A stretch of 64,000 nucleotides of DNA from an uncultured Microbacterium sp. (GTDB lineage: Bacteria > Actinomycetota > Actinomycetes > Actinomycetales > Microbacteriaceae), in assembly GCF_943912325.1 (NCBI RefSeq), contig NZ_CALTTX010000001.1, positions 51,291-115,290 of the forward strand, in the 5' to 3' direction. Shown piece by piece: positions 1 through 8,830 of the stretch; position 1 is the stretch's first letter; the number at the start of each line of letters is the position of its first letter. Position numbers and translations under genes: made by a program. The notes beneath the pieces are model-generated. The model was given only the letters and a program-made list of their open reading frames with translations. It was not told where the DNA came from and made no database searches.

Positions 1-55
1 CCATCGCTCCCACGCCGATAAGCACAACGACGGCCAAACCCACCCCAAATCTCAT
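1..55 (-). CDS. N-terminus of an exported or membrane protein, cut by the window edge
   Basis: Only the first 18 codons are inside the window. They read MRFGVGLAVVVLIGVGAM, which looks like a signal peptide or first membrane segment: one Arg, then a continuous hydrophobic run. A TACGAT box lies exactly 6 nt before the ATG, the same spacing seen at many other genes here, so the gene probably has its own leaderless promoter rather than reading on from the glycan genes upstream. The function cannot be told from this fragment. Confidence 0.6.
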   Translation of the reverse strand, partial: MRFGVGLAVVVLIGVGAM

Positions 56-61
56 GCGCTC

Positions 62-67
62 ATCGTA
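62..67 (-). promoter_or_regulatory. -10 box TACGAT, leaderless promoter of the truncated gene at the left edge
   Basis: TANNNT hexamer followed by 6 nt and then the ATG at 55. Spacing matches the other leaderless starts in the window. Confidence 0.45.
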
Positions 68-83
68 AGTCGCTGTGAGCAGA

Positions 84-1262
84 TCACCCGCCAGCACTCG
101 CCGGGGGCGAGATCAGATGGCGTTCGGCGAACTGGATGATGACGACACCCGGATGATGCTGCGCGACGAGCGCACGCACATCGAGGGGATCGGCCGCGCC
201 GAACTGATTCGCAACCTGCCACGTCGGCGAGTACGCCTGATCGAGGTATGGCGAGATCGCGCCCCCCATCGAGTCACGCACGACCAGCGCCGACTTTCCG
301 GTCCACGACGCAGCGACCTGCGTCGTGACGGGGAGAACACTCGAGTCGATCACCGTCGACCCGGGCCCCGTCACTGTGGCGCCCGATTTGTCGGTGTAGG
401 TAACGTCTTCGAGCTGATCTGCGAAAACGGGCGCTGCCCAGTCCTCGCCGGGGCTCGCGACGCCGTAGCTTGCCCATTCGTTGAAGTCACCGATGACCTT
501 GTGACCCGAAATTGCCGGTACGCGCAGGGCCGCAGCAACGGGGTGACGTGCGTTGATGCAGTCGGCGATCTGCTTCCAACCGATGTAGCCGCCGTAGTCG
601 GTCCAGTGGCTGTTGCTCCAGCTGAACAGGTGAACGTCGTCGGTTTTCGCGTCGATGAGCTTCTGACGCAAATCGATGACGGGCAATCCGGATGCTTGCG
701 ACATGAACTGGTCCGCCGGCGTCGATCCGCGAAGCTCCTGCATCCACGTCGGCAGCTCTTCGGGGTAGACGCTCGACGTGGAGGGCGTGATCACGATCTG
801 CAGGTCGGCACCCGATGCGGCGAGGTCCCGTTGCAACGTCGAGAAATACGAGACCCACGCCGAGATTTGCGTCTGCGTGAGTGTCGCGCGCCCGACCGCC
901 TGCGATGCGTACTGATCGACGTAGTCGCCCCAGAACGTCCACCCGTTCGGGCCCTGGATGTAGGGCTTCGACAGTTCTTCGGAATGTTCCTGCCACACCT
1001 TCTCGGCGCTGCCATCGCCCGCGAGCCACGGCTCGGAGGCGGGAGCCGCGACGGGCGGAGTGCAGGCATCGCTGACGGCGTCGCCCGCGGGCGTGGATTC
1101 GGGAATGGGATGCCGTGCGCCGATCCACTTGGCGCTGACACCGAGCACGAGGGCGGCTATGCAGACGAGGGCCAACAGCACGAGGGGCGTGTATCGCAAC
1201 GCACGCTGCCCTCGCGATCGGGGCGGCCGAGCCGGCGGCCCGGGCGGATACGCGGTAACCAT
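84..1262 (-). CDS. AlgJ/AlgX-like SGNH acetyltransferase, membrane-anchored, extracytoplasmic
   Basis: 392 aa. The N-terminus is Pro/Arg-rich and cytoplasmic, followed by one membrane segment (about residues 24-44); the rest would lie outside the membrane. Two blocks resemble the active site of the alginate O-acetylation proteins AlgJ/AlgX: SNSHWTDYGG (216-225, the D/SxHWT element) and VVRDSMGG (327-334, putative catalytic Ser331). Such proteins move acetyl groups onto exported glycans. The ATG shares one base with the stop of the upstream acyltransferase-3 gene (TAATG). The natural reading is that acyltransferase-3 carries the acetyl group across the membrane and this protein attaches it. 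The glycan acceptor is unknown. Confidence 0.75.
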   Translation of the reverse strand: MVTAYPPGPPARPPRSRGQRALRYTPLVLLALVCIAALVLGVSAKWIGARHPIPESTPAGDAVSDACTPPVAAPASEPWLAGDGSAEKVWQEHSEELSKPYIQGPNGWTFWGDYVDQYASQAVGRATLTQTQISAWVSYFSTLQRDLAASGADLQIVITPSTSSVYPEELPTWMQELRGSTPADQFMSQASGLPVIDLRQKLIDAKTDDVHLFSWSNSHWTDYGGYIGWKQIADCINARHPVAAALRVPAISGHKVIGDFNEWASYGVASPGEDWAAPVFADQLEDVTYTDKSGATVTGPGSTVIDSSVLPVTTQVAASWTGKSALVVRDSMGGAISPYLDQAYSPTWQVANQFGAADPLDVRALVAQHHPGVVIIQFAERHLISPPASAGG

Positions 1263-2431
1263 TAGCGCGATGCCTCCGAGTTGCTGAGCACAAGCCGCGA
1301 GCGAACACGGTCTCGTAGTCGGTTCCTGCGCTCCCGCGTGCCATCAATCAGGCGAGTGAGCCAGCGAGGTGTCCAGGACTTCAGATCCAGAGCCGGCTTT
1401 TCGACCAGGTGCCAGCTGAGCCAGGCGTAGAGGTGGCAGGCGACGATGACGAGCAGGATATAAGGCCAGAAACCGAAGTCCTGAACATGAAAGTAGGTCG
1501 CCAGCCACATGATGGGCCATCCGCTGATGTAGATACCGTACGAGAAGTCTCCCCGACGGTCCCAACCCGAGAGCTTCGTCGCGCGAATGGCGAACCACAG
1601 CAGGGCATAGCAGAACGCATACTGTCCGATGACGAGCCAGCCGCCCTTGACGTAGGTGACGATCGCCACGGCAGCACAAGCAACACCGATCCGATCATCG
1701 ATCGGCACCTTGTCGCGGTGGAGGTAGAAGAGCATCCCCCACGCAAACGGGGCAAACAGCAAGAGCACGCGGAAGTCGTTGAAGACCCCGCTGACCGCGA
1801 CAAGGTTGCCGAATCCGAGCCACTGCATCATCGAGAATCCGATGATCACGCCCGCGAACACCGTCGCGACGATCCGGTTTCCCAGCGCACCGAAGACGCC
1901 GAGTGCCGCGACCATCAGATAGCAGGCGAACTCGAACGCGAGTGTCCACGCTGACCCGTTCCAGTCGAGGATGCCATGCCCGGAGAAGAGGGGCGTCGAG
2001 GTTCCCATACCCGCGATGTCGATCTGCCGCATGACGAGGGTGAAGTTGTTGAGGAAGTAGGTCAGAGGGCTCGCAACCGGCGCATCCCAGAACCCCGCCA
2101 TCGTGCCTTTCTCGGCGAGCCAAGCGACCGGTGCGAAGACGAAGGCTGTACAGATCAGGATGAGGAAGAACCCCGGGTAGATCCGCAGAACGCGGTGCCA
2201 CAGGAACCTCAGCGTCGTTGACCGACCCATCTTCGATCGGGTGATGAGGAAACCCGAGAGGAAGAAGAATCCCGAGACCGCGACGCCGCCGAACGACTGC
2301 TCCGAGCTCCACTGCGTGCCGAGGTCCTTACCCCCGAAGAACCCCGCGACCGGACCAGCGTGCGAGAAGATGACGAGGAACGCCAAGAACCACCGCAGGA
2401 AACCAATGGCATTTCGACGCGGGTCGAACAT
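1262..2431 (-). CDS. Acyltransferase-3 (OafA/YrhL-type) membrane O-acyltransferase
   Basis: 389 aa, about ten hydrophobic segments spread along the protein. The first segment carries the family's His in LVIFSHAGP, and SGFFFLSGFLITRS follows in the usual place; the C-terminus (HLVEKPAL) is also typical. The family O-acetylates lipopolysaccharide, teichoic-acid or capsule sugars with cytoplasmic acetyl-CoA. I chose the ATG at 2431. A TTG at 2449 overlaps the upstream stop as TTGA and would add six residues by translational coupling. The gene lies between an RgpF-like glycosyltransferase and an AlgJ-like protein, so it belongs to the surface-glycan operon. Confidence 0.88.
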   Translation of the reverse strand: MFDPRRNAIGFLRWFLAFLVIFSHAGPVAGFFGGKDLGTQWSSEQSFGGVAVSGFFFLSGFLITRSKMGRSTTLRFLWHRVLRIYPGFFLILICTAFVFAPVAWLAEKGTMAGFWDAPVASPLTYFLNNFTLVMRQIDIAGMGTSTPLFSGHGILDWNGSAWTLAFEFACYLMVAALGVFGALGNRIVATVFAGVIIGFSMMQWLGFGNLVAVSGVFNDFRVLLLFAPFAWGMLFYLHRDKVPIDDRIGVACAAVAIVTYVKGGWLVIGQYAFCYALLWFAIRATKLSGWDRRGDFSYGIYISGWPIMWLATYFHVQDFGFWPYILLVIVACHLYAWLSWHLVEKPALDLKSWTPRWLTRLIDGTRERRNRLRDRVRSRLVLSNSEASR

Positions 2432-2445
2432 CGACTCCAGGCTTC

Positions 2446-4425
2446 TCAAAGAAACTCCATGTCATCTACGGCGTCTTCGACAGGCGTGGCGGAAAGTGAC
2501 TTACGCCACGCTCGGTACCCAGGATCAACGGCCGAGCGAAGTGCGCGATATGCATGGCGTACGGGCTTATAAACGGCTTCGAACTTCGGGTAGACGCGCG
2601 GATGCCGGAGCTTCGTGTAGGCGACGACATAACCCGCTGGCCCACCGCCGATGAAGTCTCCCGAAGCGTCGAGCAAGTGCACCTGATCGATCGCCCAGCC
2701 CTGCAGGTTGGCGCTCATGCGGTCGAGCTTGTACTCGAGCGACGTGTGGCTGATGGCCGCGTATCGCGACGTCGCGACCGTCTTCGTGTAGTACCCATCT
2801 TCGGCTGCGGCATAGCTGAAGAGTCGCTCGAGCACGTGGGCGACGCTGCCGTCCTTGTGCGCGAGCGGCTGCGGGAACTGTCGGTAGGTCCAGTCGACGT
2901 CGGTGAGTCGACGCAAGGCCTCGGGACGAAAAGCGAACATGCAGCCATAGGGCGCGAGCGGCGTCGGCTCGTCGAAGGGAACGCGTATGTCGAGCTTCTT
3001 GGCCCACTCCTGTGCCGCATCCCAGTTCCCGAACCAACCACGCCCGAGCGTCGGGTATCCGATGTGAATCGTAGGAGCGTAGGCGATTCCCAATCCGGGC
3101 TCATTCTGGAACAGACCGAGGAGGTTCGCCGTATAGCCCGGGGAGTTCAGCAGGTTCATGACCTGGTGGCGGCGGAAGAACTCCCCCGCGTTGACGCCCT
3201 CTTGCACGGTCTTCTTCGAGTGGACCTTGAAGACGACGTCGTAATCGGAGCTCCGAAGAACGTCGGCACATCCGACGAAGAACGCACCCATGTCACGACC
3301 GCGATTAGACGGCAGGATGCGCACCTCGACGCGCTTGCGATGGGGGTCCTCCACCTCCGCAAGCGTCACCTCGATCTCATCGGCGCGGGCCTTATCGGTC
3401 GTCGTGATGAACAAGTCGTAGTCCGAGGGAAGGTTTGCGGCGTACGACAGTAGTTCTTCCGTCAGCTCCGTGTAGTACAGGTGCATGATCACGGCAATGC
3501 GAAGAGGATTCGCCTCGTCGTACGCGATCGCCGTGTCGGGCATGATCTCGAGCATGGCCGCGTTGGTGTTCAAGACCTTCGGCTGCGCGCTCCTGGCCAT
3601 GTTCCGAAGGATGAGGTCCCGCGGATAGCCGAGCTGCTCCGCCTTCTCGATGAACCGACGCGCGACGATTGAATGACGGTCAAGCAACAGCGGGTCATGG
3701 AAAAACGGTCGACGTTTCAGCGCCGGGCAACCCGCATCCAGAAGCGCTTCTGCATCGTAGAACGCCGGGTGCCACGTCGAGTAGTCGCTCTGCGGAAACG
3801 CCGCCGTGTACTCGAATCCACGGCTCGCGAAGTGCTTCGTGAAACGCGACTCATGATTGAGGATCGAGTCGGTGTACGACACGATCGGAGGCATCGTGTC
3901 CCAATAGTCACGCCATGCCTCGCTGTCGAACATGCTCTTTCGAACGGCGATCCAGTGAGACTGAAGATGCTTCGGGAGCACACCCTTGCGCGTGAACGGG
4001 TTGGGTACCTGACGGTCGTGCTCTGTCATGCCCCAGAAGTCGAGCGTAAGAGCATCCATCCGCTCGAAGACGGGTTCGAACGGGTTCACAGGACCAAACC
4101 ACGTGTAGTTCATCAGGATCAGTTCGTCATACTCAGCGAGCCGCTCTCGCCCGAACTCTTCTAGCGCGCTCTTGTAACCCCAGACATCGAAACCCTCGTT
4201 AGGCCTCACCCAGATGGTGTCGACCAGAGGTTCGAGCCGTGCGCGGCCTTCATCACTCACACTGCCGTTCACCACGACGAAGATGTGATCAGCGAAGGGT
4301 CGCAGCCGCTCGAGCTTGTAGAGGACGTAGTCGTCCACATCGCCCCGAGGGTCCCAGAGCAAATAGAAGATGACGCGCTTACCGTCCTCAGGGAACGTCG
4401 ACAGCTCCGCCAACTTTTCACTCAT
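2446..4425 (-). CDS. Rhamnan synthesis protein F (RgpF)-like glycosyltransferase
   Basis: 659 aa. Two RgpF-type half-domains can be seen: the first near residues 20-130 (VVNGSVSDEGR, RPNEGFDVWGYKSAL) and the second near 310-470 (SNRGRDMGAFFVG and VFKVHSKKT). The family builds rhamnose-containing cell-wall polysaccharide. The ATG at 4425 is preferred over an upstream start at 4503 because GAGGTCC lies about 8 nt before it and the protein aligns with the family from MSEKLAEL on. It is followed by the acyltransferase-3 gene with overlapping ends. A 112-bp gap separates it from the glycosyltransferase upstream; I see no strong promoter there. Confidence 0.85.
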   Translation of the reverse strand: MSEKLAELSTFPEDGKRVIFYLLWDPRGDVDDYVLYKLERLRPFADHIFVVVNGSVSDEGRARLEPLVDTIWVRPNEGFDVWGYKSALEEFGRERLAEYDELILMNYTWFGPVNPFEPVFERMDALTLDFWGMTEHDRQVPNPFTRKGVLPKHLQSHWIAVRKSMFDSEAWRDYWDTMPPIVSYTDSILNHESRFTKHFASRGFEYTAAFPQSDYSTWHPAFYDAEALLDAGCPALKRRPFFHDPLLLDRHSIVARRFIEKAEQLGYPRDLILRNMARSAQPKVLNTNAAMLEIMPDTAIAYDEANPLRIAVIMHLYYTELTEELLSYAANLPSDYDLFITTTDKARADEIEVTLAEVEDPHRKRVEVRILPSNRGRDMGAFFVGCADVLRSSDYDVVFKVHSKKTVQEGVNAGEFFRRHQVMNLLNSPGYTANLLGLFQNEPGLGIAYAPTIHIGYPTLGRGWFGNWDAAQEWAKKLDIRVPFDEPTPLAPYGCMFAFRPEALRRLTDVDWTYRQFPQPLAHKDGSVAHVLERLFSYAAAEDGYYTKTVATSRYAAISHTSLEYKLDRMSANLQGWAIDQVHLLDASGDFIGGGPAGYVVAYTKLRHPRVYPKFEAVYKPVRHAYRALRSAVDPGYRAWRKSLSATPVEDAVDDMEFL

Positions 4426-4537
4426 GACTGAAGGACCTCGTTCTCTTACTGACCGTGTTACGACGAGAATGGGAAGCCTCGACGGAACCGACGGACCTCC
4501 CACGCGAGCGCCTCGAGCGATCCTACCGGTTCAGACT

Positions 4538-6721
4538 TCACGCACCCCGAGCGTCGCCGAGGTCGATGCGTTGCGCCGCAACGCCTGCGAGGAACCGAGC
4601 GCGGGCGTCGAACGAGTGCTCTTCTCTCACCCGATGAGACACTCGCGCGAGTGTCTCGCGGTCGGGAAAGAGTGAGTCAAGGTCTCGCCTGAGCATGTCG
4701 GTGAGCTGAGCCGGGTCGTCATAGATCTGTACGGCGTCGCCGAACAGTTCCTCAAGTCCCTCGACGCGTTCCGAGATGACTCTTCCGCCACACGCGACGA
4801 CGTCGAATGGACGCATCGCGATGAATCCTTCGCGTTTCATGGCTGGCCACTGGTCGTTCAACACGACCGCAGCCGATGCGTAGCGCGCCGCGAGCTGCTC
4901 ATTGGGAATCGAATCGGCGGCGATCGCAGCCGCTGGGATGTACCCTCGCCAATCGGGCCCATAGACACGCACGGGAATGCCCGCTCGCAAAGGCTCTATG
5001 ACGCTCGGACGCGCAATTCCTCTCGCCGTGCCGACGAAAACGATATCGGGCGTCGACTCGACGTCCTGGGGCGAGAAGTGATCAAGATCGGTCGCCTCAA
5101 GCAGGACGCCGATGTCTCGCCCGAATCGGTGCGATGCGCGCCGCGACCAGCCCTCAGAGGCAGCGAATACGAGGTCGAAATGCGATAGTTCCGCAGCAGT
5201 CACTTCATCCGGGTGGCTGATAATCCACTCGATGCTGAGCAGCGGCGTAGGCGACGGGTCAATGCGATACGGGCCACGCACGATGAGTTGCACTTCATCA
5301 AGGCTCGCGCTTTGCCGGCTGGCCGCCGGAAGCGGATCCACGACCACGAAGTGGCCAAGTCGTCGCAGCGCTGAGGCAAGACCACGCGCAAAGTGCGCGT
5401 CACCCCATACCGCGCCCGCGACGCCGGCAGGCGCGCTGGTCTTGACCGCCCAACGAAGCGCGTGCGGCTCCGGTCTGCGCCAAACCAGCTGCGGTGATGC
5501 AACGCCCGCCTGAACGTCCCATCCGGTCAGATCGAATCCCGCGTCGTCGTAGACCTGTTGCACCAGTTCGCTCGCCGCGGGCGCGGGCGCCCCTCGCCCA
5601 TCGTCCTCGAACCCCGGCATGACGTCGGCATGAGCATCGAGAACGACGTCTACGAGGTCGGCACGGTCGGTGCCGCGATCGACAGCGAAAATCGGCGAAG
5701 CCAACCCGGGAACGGTGACGACCGACCGCGTCGAACGCAACACATGGAGGTCCTCGCGGGGGTGCGTTCGCAGCACGCGCACGATGCCCGTTTCAGAGCC
5801 CGAAGTCACTTCGGACTCGAAGACGCCCGCAAGCGTACCGTCCGGCAAGAATCGGATCGGCGCCGCTCGATGTGCCGTCGCTGCATCCAGCAGCGCCCGC
5901 GCGGCTCCTGGCCGGGGGACGTTGCCGCTCTGGACGACCAGGAGTCGGCCCGTTGTCCGCTCGATCGCTTGTTGCACAAGAGCGGGCATGAGGCGCCCAC
6001 TCCGGGCACGCCGCGCTTCGGCGCCGGTGATCGCCGAAGCGGTAGACAGAAGGATCCAGGCTTCGAGCTCCGGCTCCTCCACGAGCCACGTTATTCTCGC
6101 GTCCTCCAGCTCGTCGGAGAAAAGCGCGATCGTTCTCTCAGGATGTTCGTCCCCCGTGAGCGACCACAGCACATCTGCCACGTCAGCCTCGACACTCGCA
6201 TTGCTGAGCAACGATGCGGGCCACGGGTTGAGGTGCGCGGTTTCGAGTGCCTGAATCGCGAGCGACCGGAAGTCTTTCGCGGACATTGCGCGAGAGGATC
6301 GCCCCACGCTGAACGTGAGCTGCACGGCATGGTCAGCGGACACGTCCTCGAGGGTCTGCAACTCTTCATCGACCGGGGAAGACCACCATGGGTGCGTTCG
6401 TACGGTGCGTCGGTCGCTGACCAGATAGGCGTACATCGCGGGGACTCGTCCGGAGTCCGGGAGCTGGCGCGACACGAAGGACTCGGCGAAGAGCGGATGA
6501 AGCGACAGACCCTCTCGGAACCCCGCATGCACGTAGTCCGAAATGACCTGCTGGCGCGTGCTTGGCCCCCAGCCTCGCTGTGCGGCGTAGAACTCCACGT
6601 CGACAAGCCTGCTCGATGCAATCGTGCGTGCCCACCACAGTCGATCGACGCGTTCTATGACGGGGGCGAAGCGCGCATTCGATCGCGCGGAACGGACCGC
6701 AGAGCGAATCGATACAGTCAC
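4538..6721 (-). CDS. Glycosyltransferase with C-terminal CgeB-like (Glyco_trans_1_2) domain
   Basis: 727 aa, GTG start overlapping the stop of the GT2 gene (GTGA). The last ~250 residues look like a GT-B nucleotide-sugar domain of the CgeB/Glyco_trans_1_2 type: VFVGTARGIARPSVIEPL, VRVYGPDWRGY, and the acidic end ERVEGLEELFGDAVQIY. The first ~450 residues are not recognised; they contain a possible second Rossmann-like part around residues 420-520 (AVWGDAHFARGLASALRRLG). No membrane segments. By context it adds a sugar to the precursor of the surface polysaccharide made by its neighbours; donor and acceptor are unknown. Confidence 0.8.
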   Translation of the reverse strand: MTVSIRSAVRSARSNARFAPVIERVDRLWWARTIASSRLVDVEFYAAQRGWGPSTRQQVISDYVHAGFREGLSLHPLFAESFVSRQLPDSGRVPAMYAYLVSDRRTVRTHPWWSSPVDEELQTLEDVSADHAVQLTFSVGRSSRAMSAKDFRSLAIQALETAHLNPWPASLLSNASVEADVADVLWSLTGDEHPERTIALFSDELEDARITWLVEEPELEAWILLSTASAITGAEARRARSGRLMPALVQQAIERTTGRLLVVQSGNVPRPGAARALLDAATAHRAAPIRFLPDGTLAGVFESEVTSGSETGIVRVLRTHPREDLHVLRSTRSVVTVPGLASPIFAVDRGTDRADLVDVVLDAHADVMPGFEDDGRGAPAPAASELVQQVYDDAGFDLTGWDVQAGVASPQLVWRRPEPHALRWAVKTSAPAGVAGAVWGDAHFARGLASALRRLGHFVVVDPLPAASRQSASLDEVQLIVRGPYRIDPSPTPLLSIEWIISHPDEVTAAELSHFDLVFAASEGWSRRASHRFGRDIGVLLEATDLDHFSPQDVESTPDIVFVGTARGIARPSVIEPLRAGIPVRVYGPDWRGYIPAAAIAADSIPNEQLAARYASAAVVLNDQWPAMKREGFIAMRPFDVVACGGRVISERVEGLEELFGDAVQIYDDPAQLTDMLRRDLDSLFPDRETLARVSHRVREEHSFDARARFLAGVAAQRIDLGDARGA

Positions 6722-7617
6722 GCTCGCCGCCCTTGGCGGCGCCGACGATGCAAGAGCGCTCGCCGCACGAGTGCCGCGAGCGGATGCCGACGGTCGAGCT
6801 CTTTATTGAGCTCTTCCTTAATGAAGGTCCGCAGAGCCGCGAACTCACCGCCCACGTAGAGCGGTAGAGCGAGCCCATCGCGCGCAACGTACTCTCGCAA
6901 TGCCCGATCTCTCACGACTGCATCATCGTGACGGTGGCGGTCAGCAAGGGCGTACATGCTGTTCGCGTCGCGACCGGACGCCTCGGGACGTTGGGTCCAA
7001 TAGGCGAGAGTACGTGGAATGTATCCGATGCTGCCACGGGCGAGGATGCGTAGCGACAGCTCCCAATCCTCGACCGCATCGAGTGTTTCATCGTAGAGGC
7101 CCACGTCATCATGCACACCGCGCCGATAGAGGAAGGCGATCGGTACGGCACGGTTGATCGACAGCATCTCGACAAAAGTGATCGCGCGTTGGTCCGTCCA
7201 GAAAGGAACGCGAGCTACTTCGCGCCATCCGGCTGCCGTGGAACGCTCGTACACGATGTCGGTCTTGACAACGACGCCAGAATCGTTGGGATGCGCATCA
7301 AGGAACCTGACAGTTTCGACGAGGAAATCCGGATGCCAGAGATCATCGTCGTCGTGCAGCACGAGGTATGTGCCCCGCGCGTGTCTCACTCCAGCATTCG
7401 CAGCGATGCAGCGTCCATGCATTGGACCGGTTCGGACAATCCGAGTCCGGTCGACGACGAGGCTTGCCCTCACGACGTCATCGGGCGGAACCTCGGATCC
7501 GTCATCGACTACGACGACCTCGTAATCGTCAAACGACTGTGCTGCGACATCACCAAGAGCCCGCGCAAGGAACTGAGGACGATCCTTCGTGCGCACGATG
7601 ATGGATACCGTCGTCAC
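6718..7617 (-). CDS. Glycosyltransferase family 2
   Basis: 299 aa, GT-A fold. The N-terminus VSIIVRTKDRPQFLARAL with VVVVDDGS and the metal-binding DDDD motif in LVLHDDDDLWHPDF are classic GT2 features. The C-terminal ~60 residues are basic. The start is GTG at 7617: a TATGCT -10 box lies exactly 6 nt upstream, so this gene probably opens a new transcript for the distal glycan genes, down to the acyltransferase pair. The end overlaps the CgeB-like gene by 4 nt. Confidence 0.88.
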   Translation of the reverse strand: MTTVSIIVRTKDRPQFLARALGDVAAQSFDDYEVVVVDDGSEVPPDDVVRASLVVDRTRIVRTGPMHGRCIAANAGVRHARGTYLVLHDDDDLWHPDFLVETVRFLDAHPNDSGVVVKTDIVYERSTAAGWREVARVPFWTDQRAITFVEMLSINRAVPIAFLYRRGVHDDVGLYDETLDAVEDWELSLRILARGSIGYIPRTLAYWTQRPEASGRDANSMYALADRHRHDDAVVRDRALREYVARDGLALPLYVGGEFAALRTFIKEELNKELDRRHPLAALVRRALLHRRRRQGRRA

Positions 7618-7623
7618 CTTTTC

Positions 7624-7629
7624 AGCATA
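7624..7629 (-). promoter_or_regulatory. -10 box TATGCT, leaderless promoter of the GT2 gene
   Basis: TANNNT followed by 6 nt and the GTG at 7617. It lies in a 48-bp gap after the GT4-like gene and gives the distal glycan genes their own promoter. Confidence 0.55.
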
Positions 7630-7665
7630 GCCGCGGACGGTGCAAGTCGCCCGAGCGAGCGAGCC

Positions 7666-8823
7666 TCAGAGCTCGGCGTGCAAGACCCAGACGCGTGAGC
7701 CGTGGTCCCACCACGAGAAGCCGCGGCCGCGGTCGGCGGCGCGGATCGCGAAGCGTTCGCGCGTCGCGTCATCGCGTAGCACTTGCGAGAGCGCGTCGCT
7801 GAGACGGTCGGGCGCGACGACGAGTCCCGCTTCGAGCACGACCTCGCGGTGGACGTCGGACGCCGCGGCAACGACGGGCACGCCGAGCGTGAGAGCCTCG
7901 ACCACACGCCAGGGGTACGCGGCGCTCGTCGAGGTCGCGACGAGCGCGCGAGCACCCGAAATGACGGCGGCGCGGTCGGCATCGTCGAGTTCGCCTTCGA
8001 TCGATACAAGGGATGACGTGGATGCCTCAAGGCGCTCATCCTCGTCAGAGGGACCAGCCCCGGCATCCACGACACTCCCCCATACGACAACCGGCGAGCC
8101 CGCCGCTTCACCGAGTTCGCGCACACCATCAGCGGTGACCGAGCCGGACACGAGCACATAGCCCTCGGCGGGTAACGCGAACGCGCGGCGGCGACCCGCG
8201 GCATCCGTCGGCTCGGCGAAACCCTCGGGCGCCGCTCCCCCGATCACCCGGACGCGCGCGCCGAGGCGCGTCTCTGCCGCGAACCACTCGGCCGCTGCGT
8301 GCGTTGGCACGACGACGGCATCCGCGAAGCGTTCGAGCCGGTGCAACACGGTCTTCGCCCACGCCGCCCCGGGCGCGCGGCGCGCGAACGACAGCGCCGC
8401 GGTGCCGACCCGTTGCGCGAGGCCTTGCGTGTCGGGAGCGGCGGTGCCCGAGGCATCCGGAATCCATGGCGACGCATCCCAGACCGTCACGACCACCTGA
8501 TCGTTATCGTGCACACGATCGTGGCGGGCCAGGGGCGCGACCGTCGTCGGCGAGTGCACGAGACCGACCGGCCGCGGCGCGACCCCGACCTGCCACGCCG
8601 AACGCACGGCCGCCGCGGGCAATGCCAACCGATCGGTCGACACCAGCCCCGGTACGAGCCGCTCGAGGTCGGCAGCGCCGCGCGGCACGATCGCTTCGAC
8701 AGCGCACCGGGCGGGCGCCGTGCGCACGAGCGCGCGTGCGACCTCGCGCGAGGCCCACGCGAGCTCGGGGTCGGACTGCTCTACCAGTTGATCGAGCACG
8801 ACCCGTAAGACGGCGGTCGTCAT
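7666..8823 (-). CDS. Glycosyltransferase, GT4-like (GT-B fold)
   Basis: 385 aa. The C-terminal half has the donor-binding pattern of GT4 enzymes: VLVSGSVTADG, then GARALVATSTSAAYPWRVVEALTLGVPVVAA, in which the Glu of the E-x7-E-like element is present. The N-terminal half is a weaker match. No membrane segments. ATG at 8823, 7 nt after the LCP stop codon, so it is probably co-transcribed with purE and the LCP gene. It likely adds a hexose or deoxyhexose to a lipid-linked glycan. Confidence 0.82.
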   Translation of the reverse strand: MTTAVLRVVLDQLVEQSDPELAWASREVARALVRTAPARCAVEAIVPRGAADLERLVPGLVSTDRLALPAAAVRSAWQVGVAPRPVGLVHSPTTVAPLARHDRVHDNDQVVVTVWDASPWIPDASGTAAPDTQGLAQRVGTAALSFARRAPGAAWAKTVLHRLERFADAVVVPTHAAAEWFAAETRLGARVRVIGGAAPEGFAEPTDAAGRRRAFALPAEGYVLVSGSVTADGVRELGEAAGSPVVVWGSVVDAGAGPSDEDERLEASTSSLVSIEGELDDADRAAVISGARALVATSTSAAYPWRVVEALTLGVPVVAAASDVHREVVLEAGLVVAPDRLSDALSQVLRDDATRERFAIRAADRGRGFSWWDHGSRVWVLHAEL

Positions 8824-8830
8824 CGGCGCA